A program made the translations under genes and the position numbers. A stretch of 64,000 nt of DNA from Akanthomyces muscarius (taxonomy: Eukaryota; Ascomycota; Sordariomycetes; Hypocreales; Cordycipitaceae). The notes beneath the pieces are model-generated. The model was not told the origin of the DNA. It worked only from the letters and a program-made list of their open reading frames with translations, and made no database searches. Positions 1 to 10,548 of the stretch are shown here, piece by piece. Numbering within the stretch: position 1 is the first letter of the stretch; each line of letters starts with the position of its first letter. Location of the stretch: contig NC_079246.1 in assembly GCF_028009165.1 (NCBI RefSeq), positions 310,001 to 374,000 of the forward strand, given 5' to 3'.

Positions 1-1935
1 AGTAACACCCCGCACCACCCTCTTAGGCGGTGCATGCATGCATGCTGACGTAACAACTCGACATTTTGTTCTGACCAATAGACATATAGAGGCTCTATTC
101 AGTCGCGATACGAGGCAGACAGGCCTTGCAACTGAATAGCCACGCTGAGCGCGCTGCAGCATGAAGTCGTCGGTTTGCGGCAATGAGAAGAATCATACAG
201 TGGCGGCCTATGTGCCAACGATGGTGTATAGATACGGTAGTAAGAGCTAAAGAGAAACAAGCACGCATATGATTATTTTTTCTTAAGCTTAAATTATATT
301 ATTTTAAATTCTGCTCATTGTGTAAAATGTCATAACAAAGTAGGGAAGTTGTACTCTCTTTATAAGTCATTTTCGGTCTCTAAGATATTTAGAACGCGTT
401 ACATAAAGTATACTAGAGTGAATTGCAAGCAACTATACCATTGTATATACTAACGGGTCTCGTGAATATGCTAGCCGTCTGGCGAACGAGCTGCGTCTGC
501 TTGGCTTCGCCGCCTGTAGCGGTCGCAGTGATAAAGTTGGCATTGGCAGCGGCTGTCACCTCTGCAATTATTGCCATTCTGAAAGAAGTTTCACGAGGAA
601 ACGACGTGTACAAAGGCTAGCTCGCTTGTAATCCAGGGAATATTTACTTGGAAATCTTCAGATGCAAGAGGCGGCTGGCGATGCGGTCAGGGTTGCAGCT
701 AGACGGTCGTGCTACTGCGGGCTAGGGGACTCAGTGGAGGAGGCCCTAAAGTGTTGACCACGCAATAGAGAATAGCGAAACTAATTTACAGAAGCATCTG
801 CGGAATCAAGATGAAATGATAAAGCCGTGACAGATTGGCACTTTCTCCGGGGTCCCAACTTAAGTCTCCTACCTACTTCCGTGTACCAACCCTTGGCCAT
901 CTAGCAAGTCTGACGTCGCCGCTCAATTACTTTAACACATAGACTCCCTTTAGAGCGCACTAATATTAGTTTCTTGGGGTGTAGATATTAGGTAACTTTT
1001 ACCTTGGTGTTCCAGTGGTAGCGAACATGCAGCCTACAAACAGCGGCTCACAATACCATCTTTAGCAAACCTTGCGTGTCGCGGCCGCTTTTGTGGTGGC
1101 TAGCTTCTAACATTTTGGATTCTCATTTGCAGCCTTCTACACGAGCTTAATCATCTCTAAAAAAATTCTACCTAAATCTATTTGCGGGGGGTGGCGTTTT
1201 TAAGCATCATACTTTATCCAGCAAGCTGGTTGAAGGTGATGCTCGAGGGCCCGAATAAACCCCTAACAGTGCGTCTAAATCACCTGTTTCATGTTTCGAA
1301 CATGTATTGTGTGGGTGGCCAAACTTAAAGAGAACAGTGCGGACAATTTTCCAGCTTGTTTCAAAATCAACTGACTCGCGCTGCTGAAACGCGTCGCTGC
1401 CTTTTTCACACGAAACATCAGAACAATGTTTTACCATCGAGCATAAAGTATGAACCCATGCATGAGCCACCATCAAGGGCTAGGGGAACGACGTGGCAGG
1501 AATGACGATATTCGACGTAATAGCGTTGTGATGCGAGGTCATGGGTGGAAGCCTGATTCTTTTTAGCATCCCATGTTACGTCCGCCCTGTCCGAACATGT
1601 ACGCAAATATCGGCGGTGGTGACTTGTTCACGAGGTTGCGAGAAAACGTTTCAAGAGGCCCCGCGCCAAGATGTCGCAGGATGAGAGTTGTCTGGTGCTT
1701 TGTGTCCGGGGTCTCCGCGTAATAAGCCTATGCTAATCATCCCACTTCTGCAGAGCTTGATTACTAGCCTACGGATACATCAACATACTTCATTTAATTC
1801 GCCTATATACAGAGCGTCCATCCCCTGACGATTGGAGCCCATACTAATCCAGCATTTGCTTAACGCTATTGCGCCAACCCCCCCCCGGAAAGAGTCACAA
1901 CCTCTCTTGTCGCCCAATTAACTCATCTATCTGAT
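1..1935. other. Gene-free stretch with TA-rich pocket
   Basis: No credible coding sequence. Open frames here are short, overlap one another on both strands (for example 413-620) and show no recognisable family. Bases about 280-420 are distinctly A+T rich with many TA steps, unlike the GC-rich coding DNA further right. No terminal repeat, target-site duplication or telomere-like array is visible. Confidence 0.6.
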
Positions 1936-2577
1936 ATGCATTACCTGAAAGTCTTCGCAATCGCCACTACTTTTTCTGCCTGCAGCAACGCGGCCAATTC
2001 TTTCCTCGACGGCTCCTTTTCCGGATTATTCCCTGGATTTTCGGACCTGACTGGTGGTAACGGTGGTAACAATGGTGACGGTGGTAGGGCTGGGGGCGGC
2101 ACTGCGGGTGGCCGACCGCCTTCCACTAACGCCATTGACAACGCCCAGCAGTCATGGCAAAGAGACACTGGAATTGTGTCCCAGTTCCTGTCTACGGCAA
2201 CATCCTTGCCCAGAAATCAGCTTCAGGCGGCAGCATCCAAGGCACTGTCAGCGGAGAATGACGAATTGACACACAAGGCAGTCCTGGATCGCATGTTCCT
2301 CAACGGTCCGAGACAGAACAGGCTCGCGTCCATTCGCCAGGCCAATAACGCTCTCGAAACTCAAGGCAACTTTCAGCTCGTCGTGGACGGGCTCGACCTT
2401 CTCGCTTCTCGCGGCGCACGGATGTCACCACAGCAGGTGGAAAGAAAGATCACGTCCATCACCACTGGTAGATGCCAGAATGTTTTGCCAGCAATTGATG
2501 ATTATTTTGCAGCGGCGGGTAATTTGATTCAGTCAACGGGGACAAACTTGAAAGCTATTCGACCAAATAATTGCTAG
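1936..2577 (+). CDS. Small secreted protein, Gly/Asn-rich linker, unknown function
   Basis: Single-exon frame of 213 residues starting at ATG 1936. Residues 1 to about 20 form a classical signal peptide (short N-region, hydrophobic core, small residues before the cut), so the product is probably secreted. A Gly/Asn/Asp-rich low-complexity linker (about residues 41-62) follows, then a mostly helical-looking C-terminal domain of about 150 residues. That domain holds only two cysteines, one in the motif GRCQNVLPAIDDYF and one as the last residue, which could pair. The layout resembles small secreted proteins of unknown function in hypocrealean fungi and loosely the HsbA-type surface proteins, but I cannot assign a family. 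No intron signals are needed. The frame is intact although it lies among decayed genes. Confidence 0.72.
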   Translation: MHYLKVFAIATTFSACSNAANSFLDGSFSGLFPGFSDLTGGNGGNNGDGGRAGGGTAGGRPPSTNAIDNAQQSWQRDTGIVSQFLSTATSLPRNQLQAAASKALSAENDELTHKAVLDRMFLNGPRQNRLASIRQANNALETQGNFQLVVDGLDLLASRGARMSPQQVERKITSITTGRCQNVLPAIDDYFAAAGNLIQSTGTNLKAIRPNNC

Positions 2578-3401
2578 ACCAATTTAACTCGATTTCTTTC
2601 TGTCAAGCCTGTTGCTGCGTTTGGTGATTACTGGTAGCTAACTCTGACTAGCTGCTATGAGTGGAACCTCTCTTCTTGGTCCGCAGATAATCGGACTGGC
2701 ACGGGACTGGATGATGTCATGAGCTTGCGGTTTTGATTTAAGTATATGCTATATGCCTTCCTCGCTTCTGTCAACCCTGTCTGGCTTTTACTCAAATTTC
2801 ATCTAGACTAGGTACCTTTTTCTTAGGTTTACCGTCTATTTAGGCCTCTATTCCTTCCCAGTCATGGCCGAATTCTGCGTTAACCAACGCGAAAAAGTCA
2901 AATCAGCCACGCACCGTTGCCTCGCGACGCCTGGTGTACCTTTTCGTACCCAATGCGCTCTTCCCTTCCTTTCCCATCGTGAAATGCGGAAAAAGCACAC
3001 GCTTGTTTCCGCGATACCCCTCAGGTCTGTCAGGCGTGTGACGGATGAGCATAGATTAAAGAGTGGGTTTTCAACATTTGTCAAGACCACTTTGTGCAAT
3101 AGCAGTAGGCCAATGCACCGCATGGAATCACATGTCACATCGAGTGATGATTTACAAGAGGTCAGTGCCCTTGCACACTATAACTACGCGCCAGTCTTTT
3201 GCGGCGTGCCTCCCAGCGGAGGACCCTCAAGCTGCAAGCGCAGCCTGATAATTACTTGGCAGCACAAGAGTCATTGGCCAGTTGAAGACTCGTTGCCATC
3301 CCAAACTCATACATAACCAATTCTCGAGAACGCCAGCTCAAATTCTATCCAGCGGATCAAGGCCGTAAAGACCTTATTCAAAGCATCACTAGATACCAAG
3401 T
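2578..3401. other. Intergenic region, nothing recognised
   Basis: Separates the secreted-protein gene from the F-box gene. An open frame on the plus strand (2864-3316) has arginine/serine-rich composition, no family resemblance and an overlapping opposite-strand frame, so I do not call it a gene. Confidence 0.5.
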
Positions 3402-5150
3402 ATGGCCAGCGCAGACTTGACTGTGGCAGGGCTTCCTGCTGACATTACACGACAGATACTGCAGCATGTCGCAGACACAAACGCGAAGCCAGACTGAGAC
3501 GGCTGCCCAGGTATGGTCAGGGAGATTCCCAAGGGCGAATCGCTGCGCGCGATACAGAGCGCGCGCCTGACCTGCCGGGCACTGTCGCAGATTGCCACGC
3601 CCATCCTCTTCCCAGTGCTGCGCGTGTCCATCGACCACCAGTCTATCGCTGATCTAGAGCAAATATCCGAGAACCCCGCCATCGCGGCTCATGTCCGCGG
3701 CGTCGTGGTCAATGTGGCGGCGTTCCGCAGCGACATGGCGTCGGACATAGCGCTATTCAAGAAGACGTGTCTCGATGAGATTGACGCACTTTTTGACAGG
3801 TTAGACTCTGCGATGGAGTTCCGACTACAAGAGGGCGACCATGAGGATGAGGATATCAAGCAGTACTACCGGATCGATGATGCCCATGATCTCTTGCGAG
3901 AGGAATGGGCCAGCGCCGTATCTACCGCAACCAGCGATGATAGCAATGATGACGCCCGAGGAAAATACCAAGCGACTTACGGCGGCGCGTCACAAGGCGC
4001 TTATGGAGACTTTTTGCTCCGCAGCCACAAAGAGTACGCGCGGCGCTACCGCCAACAGCTCGCGAGCCTGCACGATGCGCAGGCAATGCAGCACAACTTG
4101 TTAGGGCATTCGCCAGGCTGTCCTGCGGGGGCAAGCTTCACATTTCCGGAAACGTGGAACGCACCTCGGATCTGCACGACTACGGTTCCGAAATTGCCGA
4201 GATTCTGGACAATGAGGATGATAATACAAAGATGACGTTATTGTCTCACGCCATGGTTCAGCCGCATACGTGGCAAGAGATGCAAGGTGACAGTGCGCAG
4301 GAAGCGAATCTGCACATGGTCAGAGTTGCTTTCGATACTGCCCCTGGCGCTTGCTGACGCCGGTGTGACGCTGACGGAGCTATATGTCAGCTGCTTCCCT
4401 CGCTTTGTCGGGTTCGCGCAGCTGCGTACCCACGAGCCGCAGACCGTGGCCGAGTTGGAGCTTCAGCTGCGTTTGGCGTTTGCAAGCCTCCAAGTGTTTT
4501 ATTTCGGCTACCGCGGCATGAACTATGCTGGCATTCGCAAAACGCCTCTAGCTGAGGCTGAGTTGGCGTACATGTGCGCCTACCTGCGGGCCGCGGTGAC
4601 AGCGAGCCCGCAGCTGAAGATCCTAAACCTCGACTTTTACCCATACGGCATATTTAGCGGGTCTAGCGACCGCGATGAGGACCTGTTGGAGCCTGGTCCT
4701 GTGTTCACATCGCGCACGATGGGCTGTGGCGACACTATTTCTCAGCTGACACGCGTCATAGTACACGACATGGCGCTCAAGTCTGACGAGTTGGCGCCGC
4801 TGCTATCGCGGCTGGGTGCCAAGATGTCCTACCTCTCGATGTACAATATTACATTGCTCGATGCCTGCTGGGCACCGCTGCTCGATGCTGTGCGGGACAT
4901 CATTTCGCAGCGCTGCCGGGTGAACCTGTCAGACCTTCTTGGCGCCGAGTTTGGCAACGAAAGGCGTGAGGAACTCGACTTCTTCGAGGCCAGGCCGGAA
5001 GAGTGGAAGGAGAGACTTGGGGTTCCACCGCTGATGCAGGATACGATGGATTATGTCTGCGGAAGGACGGATATCAATCCGCTGACAAAGCTCGGTGTAG
5101 ACCTACAAGCAGCCAGACGGTTAATTAGCAGCCGTTTAGTCGATATATAG
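3402..5150 (+). pseudogene. F-box protein gene, broken by a stop and two frame changes
   Basis: ATG 3402 opens a typical F-box start (LPADITRQILQHV), but an in-frame TGA at 3495-3497 ends it after 31 residues. The same frame continues from 3498 with the second half of the domain (RAIQSARLTCRALSQIATPILF) and a fungal F-box-family body. Near 4090-4100 the coding signal moves to the +2 frame (KLHISGNVERTSDLHDYGSE) until about 4300-4318, then returns to the first frame (LADAGVTLTELYVSCFPRF) and runs to a TAG at 5148-5150. No intron of normal fungal size with good signals explains either frame change or removes the stop. Intact relatives would recruit substrates to SCF ubiquitin ligases. Best read as a pseudogene with few lesions, although assembly errors could mimic this. 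A shorter protein starting at ATG 3513 would lack half the F-box. Confidence 0.68.
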
Positions 5151-5720
5151 CCAGCCGGACCATCTCAGTAATGGATGTTTATAAAGGAGGCAATAATTCG
5201 ACATCTACGGCCATGTTGTCGGTGAAGCTTGCGGGGCTCTATTTGTCACGCAAAGCAGTAATTGGTTATTCGGAAGAGTGTTAATTGAAGGAAACGGCTA
5301 GCTTTGGGTAGAGAGATGGCTATAGATAGCCTTAACTGGTGTCGCCTAGAAGAGCTAGAAAAATACATACTAGTAATGCTATTTGTGGGAGGGAGCGCTC
5401 TTACGCGTCCTACCGTTACCCGTACTTAGCACTATTAGTACTAGTGCTCGAAAACGGGACGTGAACCTGCGGGGAGTGGCGTCACTAGGAAGAAGCCTAA
5501 TTAGGAGTACGGGGTGGAATTTCACTGGACCAGTGTACTTGATGTGCTTACTACGTTAGTAAGTTCTTGCGCTAATGTAGGTCATTGCATCAGCGTTAGT
5601 ATACTATCTTAGAGGGAGTTATACGCTGCTTAACATAAGTGAACCGTCTATTACTATAGAGATACACATTTACTTATCTCATAGCCTCGGGGAATATCGA
5701 GAACGGCACAAAATAAAGAA
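5151..5720. repeat. TA-rich patch, possible mutated repeat remnant
   Basis: The stretch is unusually rich in TA dinucleotides (CTAG, TAGTA, ACTATAG and similar), has no long open frame and contrasts with both flanks. This composition is what repeat-induced point mutation leaves in ascomycete repeats. No terminal repeats or transposase motifs can be recognised, so the repeat identity is unknown. Confidence 0.35.
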
Positions 5721-6654
5721 GCAAAAAAGAAATCACTTCTCCCCGCCTACACCGGATAAAACCTAGCTACAACAGAGAACGCCCTGCAAGACAAGATGTG
5801 CTCCTCTAGCCTTGCCTGCCTGAGATTAGGAGGCTTTTGGGGAGCATTTCAAAGAACGTGGGGCCCATTTGCCCTGCTGTAAGATCCCATGGCATCCTTC
5901 GCGGTATACGTTGCTCTTCGACGAGCCACTGCAGTCGTCTGTGTTGCTACGTTTTTTTTTTTGTTAAGCAAGGTCTGCCACCGGAATCGAGTTGGTTTTC
6001 AGCCGACTTACGGATATTCCTTGCACGTCATCGCGCCGAACGAGAATATGGTTCTGTTTCGGTTTTGTTGGTCGCAAACGTCTTCGAAGGGAAATGGGGT
6101 TAATCAGTGACTGACCTAGTCCTGTCGATGCGATAACATTTCCCAGCAGCTATGGGCTCATGGAGATGAGAGTTACAGTTCAAATCTGTGTGACGATTGC
6201 CCTACACGGACTGTCAGCATTTCCTACCCAGCCAAAATACGTGGGGTGATTTGGAAACTGAATACAAGAGCGGCCTCGGCATTGGCAGCTGATAGGACTG
6301 CGAGAAGTGACAAGTTGGAGAAGCGCATTCTGTGCCTTCAAGTGGAGTACTCAAGCCGAAATATGGAAAGCCGGGGATGGTTATATAGCAAGCGCGGATG
6401 AGTTGCAGTTTTGAACAGCCTGGTGAGAAGGCAAAGCATGCCGCATCTTATACTCAGGGTTTGAAGCCGGGGCACGCGGTCGGGCGGAAGGAAGCAAAAC
6501 GTCATTCTTGTAAGGGAATCGTTTTCTATACTCAGACACTCGCAAGGGTTTCAATTTGCCAAGATCATCAGTCCCCGCTGCCAATTTACGAAGCGCCAGC
6601 TGCATACCTGCTGTCTTGCGAGCGGGAGCCCACTTTGCAAGACTAAAGCGCCGA
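5721..6654. other. Intergenic region, nothing recognised
   Basis: Only short, overlapping frames without family resemblance or codon bias. Open frames on both strands over 6381-6665 are mirror images of each other and carry no domain. Confidence 0.5.
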
Positions 6655-6850
6655 CATTTCAGCACATAATAGAACAGTAACTAATACTACTAAAATTATT
6701 TTAAAAATATAAATATTGAGAATACTAGCTTCATAGTTATATATTTATTTTAAAAATAACTATAAGATATTTACATCTATATTTATAAGCAAGTAAATAT
6801 ATAGTGTTATTTTCTAAAGTTTACTTACTAAAATAGAAAATGATTGAGAA
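6655..6850. repeat. Extreme AT-rich block
   Basis: About 190 bases consisting almost entirely of A and T with many TA steps and no open frame. It is the most AT-rich segment of the window and has sharp edges against about 50% GC DNA. It may be a heavily mutated transposon remnant or a small AT isochore. Confidence 0.45.
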
Positions 6851-7658
6851 GGTAGAGAAAAAGTCCGAAGTCATGTTGTGGCATAAAATAGGCCTGCGCT
6901 CGGAATTACTTTCAACCCCCTGTACATTGACAGACATGAGGAGCCGTTGGTATACCCTTTCGTAGGGGCATTTCCAGCCTGTTGCGATTTATCACATACA
7001 TCTTGAGACAGCTCCACCGGAAACACCAATTTCTTGATTGTGGAATATCAGCCTCTCCCTTTGCTTATCCATTAGAATGAGGCATAATACTCTGACTATA
7101 TATTTCCTGCTCAAAGGTTGAATAACTGTTCAACTTGGTGTGCGATAGTGCCATCTTGGGCCGCAATGAGAATGTGATGCTGACCTGCTCCAACCTCTTC
7201 CCTTTGGAGTAGGATTGGCTAAACAAGCTACCTGCCGAATCTGTAGCCGGCATACACGGCGTAGCGCCGAATCTTTTTTTCTTTCTTTTTTCCTGTGGCA
7301 CAGTGGTTACTGCCGGCAGTAAGCAAGGTTTCCTTGCTGTTCAGAGGTGCTTTTTCCAGTTATGGCGGCAATTGCATCTATCTAGGTACGAAGAATACGG
7401 ATACGCTGTGAGACACGGAGTTCCAAGACAAAGCTGGGCTGAGACATGGCGGACAGCAATCGGTGCATAACTACAAGTCTGCATGGCGGTCAGATAGCTC
7501 AGCGGACAGGACGACTCGAGGAGAAAGAGAACTGCACTGCGAGGACAGGAACAGCCTTGCGTCAGCTCTTGAGACTCATGCCGCTCCCTGTTGTGGCAAA
7601 ATCATGTCTAAGACGATCCGGTGATGGTCGGCAGAACGGTCGCCGCCTGCGACCGTAA
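6851..7658. other. Region upstream of ATPase relic, no gene seen
   Basis: The stretch directly upstream of the ATPase tail (about 7440-7658) might contain more of that gene, but I could not align any segment convincingly. No other coding signal. Confidence 0.4.
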
Positions 7659-8002
7659 ATGCTGGATGCATACACCATACGAACCTTTGTCGTGATCATT
7701 TACGGCCGATACGATGGCCTCAGTGCAAACTGCAACACAGCGTACTGGAGGCCTGCAAGTCTGTCTTACGAGCTAGTGCTGTTACTTTTACAGACATCAC
7801 CGGGTTCACTCTCACGATTTTCAAGGACGTCTCTAGCAACCGCTTCCTGTTCTGGTCTGTCATCATTGTTGCGCTATCCGTCATTCCTGTTGTGTATAGT
7901 CTACAGCTGAAAACTAAGTCATTCAAGCACGCACCCATCTCCTGGGGACTGGAGACCGACTTCAGGATTTTCACCAAAATCTACTTGGCATCAGATGCTT
8001 AA
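7659..8002 (+). pseudogene. Tail of ENA-type cation P-type ATPase
   Basis: Bases 7659-7750 encode part of a membrane helix and loop (TFVVIIYGRYDGLSANCN) resembling the C-terminal region of fungal ENA sodium/potassium-export P-type ATPases. The similarity then continues in another frame (from about 7751, ACKSVLRASAVTFTDITGF, then KDVSSNRFLFWSVIIVALS and SFKHAPISWG) and ends at TAA 8000-8002. A complete ENA pump has about 1,000 residues with phosphorylation, ATP-binding and ten membrane segments; only the last roughly 110 residues are recognisable here, and the required frame switch near 7750 breaks even those. The catalytic DKTGT core was not found upstream. Intact ENA pumps export Na+ or K+ across the plasma membrane; this remnant cannot. 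Confidence 0.66.
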
Positions 8003-8798
8003 AGATGAGCTGTGCGACTGAGAAACAGTTTCTATGGGTATGAGATGTCAAGGCAAGGCTTTCAAAATACATTGGCAGGTGGTATGGCCGGCTGACGCCA
8101 CATGGCTCCTGCGATCCATCTACTCTACCATAGGACCTGCGACGATGTTGGTAGCTGCTGGAAAGCCTTCATGAAGCAAGAAATTTCAGACTATGGTCCA
8201 TGGGTATAACAAATGAGGTGAGGACAACTGGCAGTGAACTTGAGTGGTACATGCGCTGTGCGCCTGAGACTCAGGAAACGGATGACCCAATCAGCTGGTA
8301 GATGGCACATCAATGGTCGTTACCGGCGCCCAGTCTAGCTGGCACTTGCTGTTTTTGCAATACAGGTGGATCGTTACAGACTTCAAAAAATCATTCAGCC
8401 TTGCCGATTTACCGTTGATATCACAGAGGCTTCCGATAAGCTCAACGACACTGGAGGCGCTGTAGTGCCTCAAGAACTAGACCAGACACGGTGCGGCGAA
8501 ACAGAGTCCCCGCGCTGATATCGCCGAGTGAGCGACCGCAGTTATGACGTGGTCAATTTGCCCAGAACTTGACTTATATTTAATCAAATGTTCCAAAAAA
8601 AAAAAAGACAGCTCCAAATTTGAGTTGTTTGACTTGAGAGCAGCGCTGCACCCAAGTCGTAAGCAAGCCAATTACGATCACCTCCAAGCCTCCGTAAGGT
8701 CAACCAGTACAGCTTATCAGTATCACGCAGGGTGTTTGCCCTTAAGCGCTGATTGTCTGTTAGCCTAAGCACAATAACGAAGACAGCTTAGCCTACAC
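8003..8798. other. Intergenic region, nothing recognised
   Basis: Only short frames without domains. A plus-strand poly-A run of about 12 bases lies near 8595. Confidence 0.45.
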
Positions 8799-9107
8799 TT
8801 ACTGCTCATAACAGCGTCCGTCCCTTCCGCAGTACGGATAGTTCCTAGGACAGCAGAAGCCATAACAGCACAATGGATAGGCATAGGTGCAGCAACCACT
8901 TTTAGGGCAAGTGAGTTCGGGACAGTATGCAGCCGTGGCGTCAGAAATTTTGGCATTGCCGTTTTGCGGGACTGCATGCGGGATAGCATCCACGCTGGCG
9001 CCGTTGCCGTCTACATTATCACCGAGGCCTTCTTGAGCCATGGTACCTGCTGCCTGCGCACCATGGCCTAGGGTAAAAAAGACAGTTGCGAAAAAAAGGG
9101 AGCGCAT
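8799..9107 (-). CDS. Small secreted cysteine-rich protein, granulin-like Cys spacing
   Basis: Single-exon gene of 102 residues on the minus strand, ATG at 9107. Residues 1 to about 19 are a strong signal peptide ending AQAA. A charged, low-complexity middle (about residues 20-58) follows, then a C-terminal knot of 10 cysteines in about 45 residues, with three CC pairs in CPKSGCCTYAYPLCCYGF followed by CCPRNYPYC. The order C, C, CC, CC, CC, C, C recalls one granulin repeat, though the aspartate and histidine positions of classical granulins are not all present. All cysteines lie after the signal, so an oxidised extracellular fold is expected. The length and composition fit a candidate effector or antimicrobial-type protein, but no function can be read from the sequence. 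The gene is intact although it sits between two broken genes. Confidence 0.68.
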   Translation of the reverse strand: MRSLFFATVFFTLGHGAQAAGTMAQEGLGDNVDGNGASVDAIPHAVPQNGNAKISDATAAYCPELTCPKSGCCTYAYPLCCYGFCCPRNYPYCGRDGRCYEQ

Positions 9108-10350
9108 GCTGGCGTGTATGTTGACTGTAAAGTATCGATAGAATAACCAAGAGAATGAAGTATGTCTTCAACTGAAAGCTTGCATCGTGGCTAATTCACG
9201 CTATCCGTTTTTTTTTTGGTGGAACTTTGCGACCTATTTATAATGGGATTGGGAATATCTCCTTTTTCGCAAACGGCTTCTCGATTCAGAACAGTTATGA
9301 TTCAAGTGGAGCCAATGCGTCGATCCGTAACAGTACTACTGCGGTTGGCCGATCTGAGCTGACTCGAAGTATATTGATCGAGGCAAGGACCCTAGCAGTT
9401 AAAAGTGGCTAAACCAGCATTTCGCACAGCTTCCCAAATCTGAACGTCGGTTACACATGTGTGGCATTACACCGAGCAACACGTCAGCAAGTGAGACACC
9501 CGCTGTGAGGACATCAAGAGCTTCATGAATGCCCTACCTTAAATCTGCATGAACTCGCTTCAGCTACCTATGAAACTCCGTTTCTCGTGGACAATGAGTT
9601 CGCCCAAGTCGTCTTACCAGCCTCCCGCCGCTGATGGGCTGCGATTGTCTTACACATTGGCCAACGCAAGCCCTGTCAACAGGCCGAACCAGAGATTGTA
9701 TCTTTTATGTTCGTTGTAGTCACCACAAACTGCAACCTGTGTGGCACAGGATGGCAATCTTGTGTCTGCTACAGAGTTTCTTAAGACACACAGTCCGAAT
9801 TGAGTCAGAACATGATGTGATCCCCAGAGATCGTTCAAGTCAGCCGCATATGTCTGATGTCAGTTCTCGATGGACATCTTACTTAAGAGCAAGGTTATAA
9901 GTTTCCAATCATTCACTGAGACCCTGAAAAGGTGGCACAAGACGCATTTGAGCCCAGCTCGACGCTAGTAGCTGTGGCGGTGACGCAGGTCTCACTGCCC
10001 ATGTAATGTCAGGCTGAGTTCCGACCGCAATAATTTTGAAGTAAGACATAGTTGGGTAACGGGGATCCGGATAAGACACGGCAAATGTAATAAGACACGG
10101 CATATGGCAAATGAAGTGCAAGAACCGAGTAGCGTTGTCGAGAGAGGACGTCACTTACCGTTAGGCGCCTTCTAGCCGGCCAGGCTGCCTTGTGTTCATA
10201 ACAGTTGACTGCTGTAATTGAGCCCTCACTCTGCGAGTCGGGAATCGCGAAATCTGTGCGTCAGCATCTGTGTCCCGTCTGATCGAGATGTGGACTAAGT
10301 AAAAGATCTCATGTAGAATTTGCGATTCGTGAGGACCGGGCACTTAGATC
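9108..10350. other. Upstream region of secreted protein, otherwise empty
   Basis: The first few hundred bases should hold the promoter of the minus-strand secreted-protein gene. A T-rich run lies near 9210. The remaining short frames on both strands have no family resemblance. Confidence 0.45.
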
Positions 10351-10401
10351 ATGGCATCCATTCACTTCACTGCCATAGCTGTGATCATGACCGCCATTAT
10401 G
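10351..10401 (+). other. Orphan signal-peptide-like first exon
   Basis: ATG 10351 starts a 17-codon hydrophobic leader (MASIHFTAIAVIMTAIM) followed at once by a GTGAGC donor-like site at 10402. It looks like a first exon encoding a secretion signal. The next coding-like DNA is the broken nucleoside hydrolase from about 10549, so it may be the original 5' end of that gene or of an unrelated lost gene. The splice acceptor is not clear (a CAG lies at about 10544-10546). Confidence 0.3.
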
Positions 10402-10548
10402 GTGAGCATCTTTTCTGATGTTATGTATTCATGGTAAGATCCCACGTTATACGTAACTAAGATGAAGAGGCACACGGCTATAAAGCGTTCAATGAACTAA
10501 GAATATGTTGTGAGTTGATAGATCGCCCTTTGTTAATTTACCTCAGTA

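Noticed and set aside
413..620. Overlapping hydrophobic small frames on both strands
   Set aside because: Same DNA open on both strands; no conserved feature on either.
2864..3316. 150-codon plus-strand frame
   Set aside because: No homology, mirrored by an opposite-strand frame and with composition of random sequence.
3467..3508. An intron that would remove the TGA in the F-box gene
   Set aside because: Only about 42 bases, non-consensus GTCGCA donor, no good branch site, and it would delete part of the F-box.
7490..7570. tRNA-like GATAGCTCAG segment
   Set aside because: Only the D-arm-like string is present; no matching T-arm, anticodon stem or acceptor stem.
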